From: Halostagnicola sp. A56
Lineage (GTDB): Archaea > Halobacteriota > Halobacteria > Halobacteriales > Natrialbaceae
Reading direction: 5' to 3'
NCBI RefSeq assembly: GCF_000691505.1
Contig: NZ_JMIP02000014.1
Span: 175,943-239,942 of the forward strand
Length of the DNA: 64,000 bases
Made by a program: the position numbers and the translations under genes. Under the pieces are notes generated by a model. That model had not been told where the DNA came from. It worked only from the letters and a program-made list of their open reading frames with translations, and searched no databases. Shown here piece by piece: positions 62,970 to 64,000 of this stretch; position 1 is the stretch's first letter, and each line of letters starts with the position of its first letter.

Positions 62970-63821
62970 ATGGCTATCGACACAGTCCTCGTCGTGGGAG
63001 CGACGGGAACGCAAGGCGGTGCCGTCGCCCGGCACCTCCTCGAGCGGGATTTCGAGGTCCTCGCGCTGACTCGAGACAAGGACAAGCATCAGTCTCACCA
63101 CCTCGCCGAGCGGGGGGCCGAACTCGTCGAAGGGTCGCTCGCGGAGAAAAACACCATCGAGCCGCTGGTCGAGGAGGCCGATGGCGTCTTTCTGATGACT
63201 AACTACTGGGAGCACGGCTACGACGACGAGGTCGCCCAGGGACGAAACGCGGTCGAGTTGATCGACGAAGTAGGCGTCGAGCATCTCGTCTTCTCGTCGG
63301 TCGGCGGGGCCGACCGCGACACCGGAATCTCGCACTTCGACTCTAAGTGGGAGATCGAGGGGCTGATCGACGACCACGGTATTCCAGCGACGGTCGTCCG
63401 TCCGGTCTTCTTCGCCCAGAACTTCGAGGGCTTTCGTGACGCCATCGAAGACGGCACGCTCGCGATGGGTCTCGAACCCTCGAACCCCCTCCAAATCCTC
63501 GACATCGAAGATCTGGGGGCGTTCGTCGCGGCGGTGTTTTCAGACCCCGGCGAACACGAGGGTGAATCCTACGAACTAGCGAGCGACGAACTCCCGCTTC
63601 GCGCGATGGCGATTCGATTCGCCGACGCGCTCGAGCGACCCGTTCGCGCCCAGCACCTTTCGATCGACGACGTCGAGGAGAGCCAGGGCGAGGAGTTCGC
63701 CGTGATGTTCGAGTGGTTCAACGACGCGGGCTACGAGTCGCCGATCGACGACCTCCGGGCGGAGTTCGACGTTTCGTTCAATCGCCTCGAGACCTACCTC
63801 GAGCGAGAGTGGCTCGAGTAA
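62970..63821 (+). CDS. NmrA-like NAD(P)-binding protein
   Basis: The 283-residue atypical short-chain dehydrogenase begins TVLVVGATGTQGGAVARHLLERDFEVLALTRDKDK, with the GATGTQGG Rossmann loop and an RDK after the second strand (NADP preference). It continues with DGVFLMTNYWEHGYDDEV, HLVFSSVGGADRDTGISHFDSKWEIE and TVVRPVFFAQNFEGFRDAI. The active-site Tyr-x-x-x-Lys is replaced (HFDSKWEIE), as in NmrA/HSCARG redox-sensor proteins, so a regulatory or sensor role is as likely as catalysis. Confidence 0.9.
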   Translation: MAIDTVLVVGATGTQGGAVARHLLERDFEVLALTRDKDKHQSHHLAERGAELVEGSLAEKNTIEPLVEEADGVFLMTNYWEHGYDDEVAQGRNAVELIDEVGVEHLVFSSVGGADRDTGISHFDSKWEIEGLIDDHGIPATVVRPVFFAQNFEGFRDAIEDGTLAMGLEPSNPLQILDIEDLGAFVAAVFSDPGEHEGESYELASDELPLRAMAIRFADALERPVRAQHLSIDDVEESQGEEFAVMFEWFNDAGYESPIDDLRAEFDVSFNRLETYLEREWLE

Positions 63822-64000
63822 CCGCTGTGTACGCTGACGGACGTGATTCCGCAGACGACCGTCTCTCGAGTCGACACGCCGACCCGTAGCATTTACCGGA
63901 AAATTCGTCCGGGAATCGGTCTAAACTCGGGCCGACACCGATCACCACCGAACTCGTCGCGTTTGCCTCGAGGATTCCGTTCGTTCACCCGGCGGCCGGA

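Noticed and set aside
1..64000. Complete insertion sequences or transposase genes.
   Set aside because: No transposase, integrase or TnpB-like reading frame was recognised; only relics and palindromes are present.

Overview
The window is the chromosome of a haloarchaeon. The DNA is GC-rich and full of CTCGAG/GACGAG-type codons. The predicted proteins are strongly acidic. Gene content is typically halobacterial: leaderless genes with a TATA element 25-30 bases before the start codon, the methylaspartate cycle, HalOD1, FilR1-type HTH and DUF3054 families, archaeal PurO, and the archaeal rpoA/nusA/rps12/rps7 block. The methylaspartate cycle and the poly-gamma-glutamate hydrolase point to the Natrialbales or a relative; this is inference.

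Layout. 1-6.7 kb: end of an MBF1 gene, tpiA, a DUF3054 protein, an AT-richer scar with gene fragments, a glyS that lacks its 5' third, a dolichol-kinase-like gene, two small membrane proteins and a frameshifted fni. 6.9-14.5 kb: single genes (DUF1931, larB, GIY-YIG, flavin reductase, phosphohexomutase, cysE, phosphoesterase, purO), a homing-endonuclease-repeat relic and tRNA-Gln(CUG). 14.6-19.9 kb: rhodanese lipoprotein, old-yellow-enzyme homologue, zinc alcohol dehydrogenase, and an amidohydrolase/DUF59 pair resembling the accessory genes of bacterial propane monooxygenase operons. 19.9-24 kb: KEOPS Cgi121 and Hel308 (both frameshifted), then a secreted poly-gamma-glutamate hydrolase. 24.3-32.7 kb: Hsp20, UbiB kinase, an enolase-superfamily enzyme, and aIF5A, agmatinase-like and deoxyhypusine synthase genes, i.e. 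the hypusine pathway. 32.7-42.6 kb: FilR1-type regulator, ABC-2 exporter, copper P-ATPase with a TauE/SafE-like partner, and two universal stress proteins. 42.7-50.5 kb: MATE exporter, RNase H-like exonuclease, thioesterase, tRNA-Thr(UGU), GNAT, pgk, CBS protein, GTP cyclohydrolase III. 50.6-57.3 kb: a complete methylaspartate-cycle cluster (mct divergent from mamA-mamB-mal-mch-lyase). 57.4-61.8 kb: ogt abutting a 5'-truncated rpoA1, then intact rpoA2, nusA, rps12 and rps7. 61.9-64 kb: an unknown gene, a structured non-coding stretch and an NmrA-like gene.

Two patterns stand out. First, two genes that must normally be intact (glyS and rpoA1) begin abruptly in mid-protein, and three more housekeeping genes (fni, cgi121, hel308) each carry one apparent single-base deletion that exactly explains a break in otherwise perfect reading frames. 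These may be draft-sequence or assembly faults, or a genome with rearranged duplicate loci; read mapping would decide. Second, the ADH/amidohydrolase/DUF59 group looks like a propane-monooxygenase maturation module without a nearby monooxygenase. It is the best candidate here for an undescribed archaeal function.
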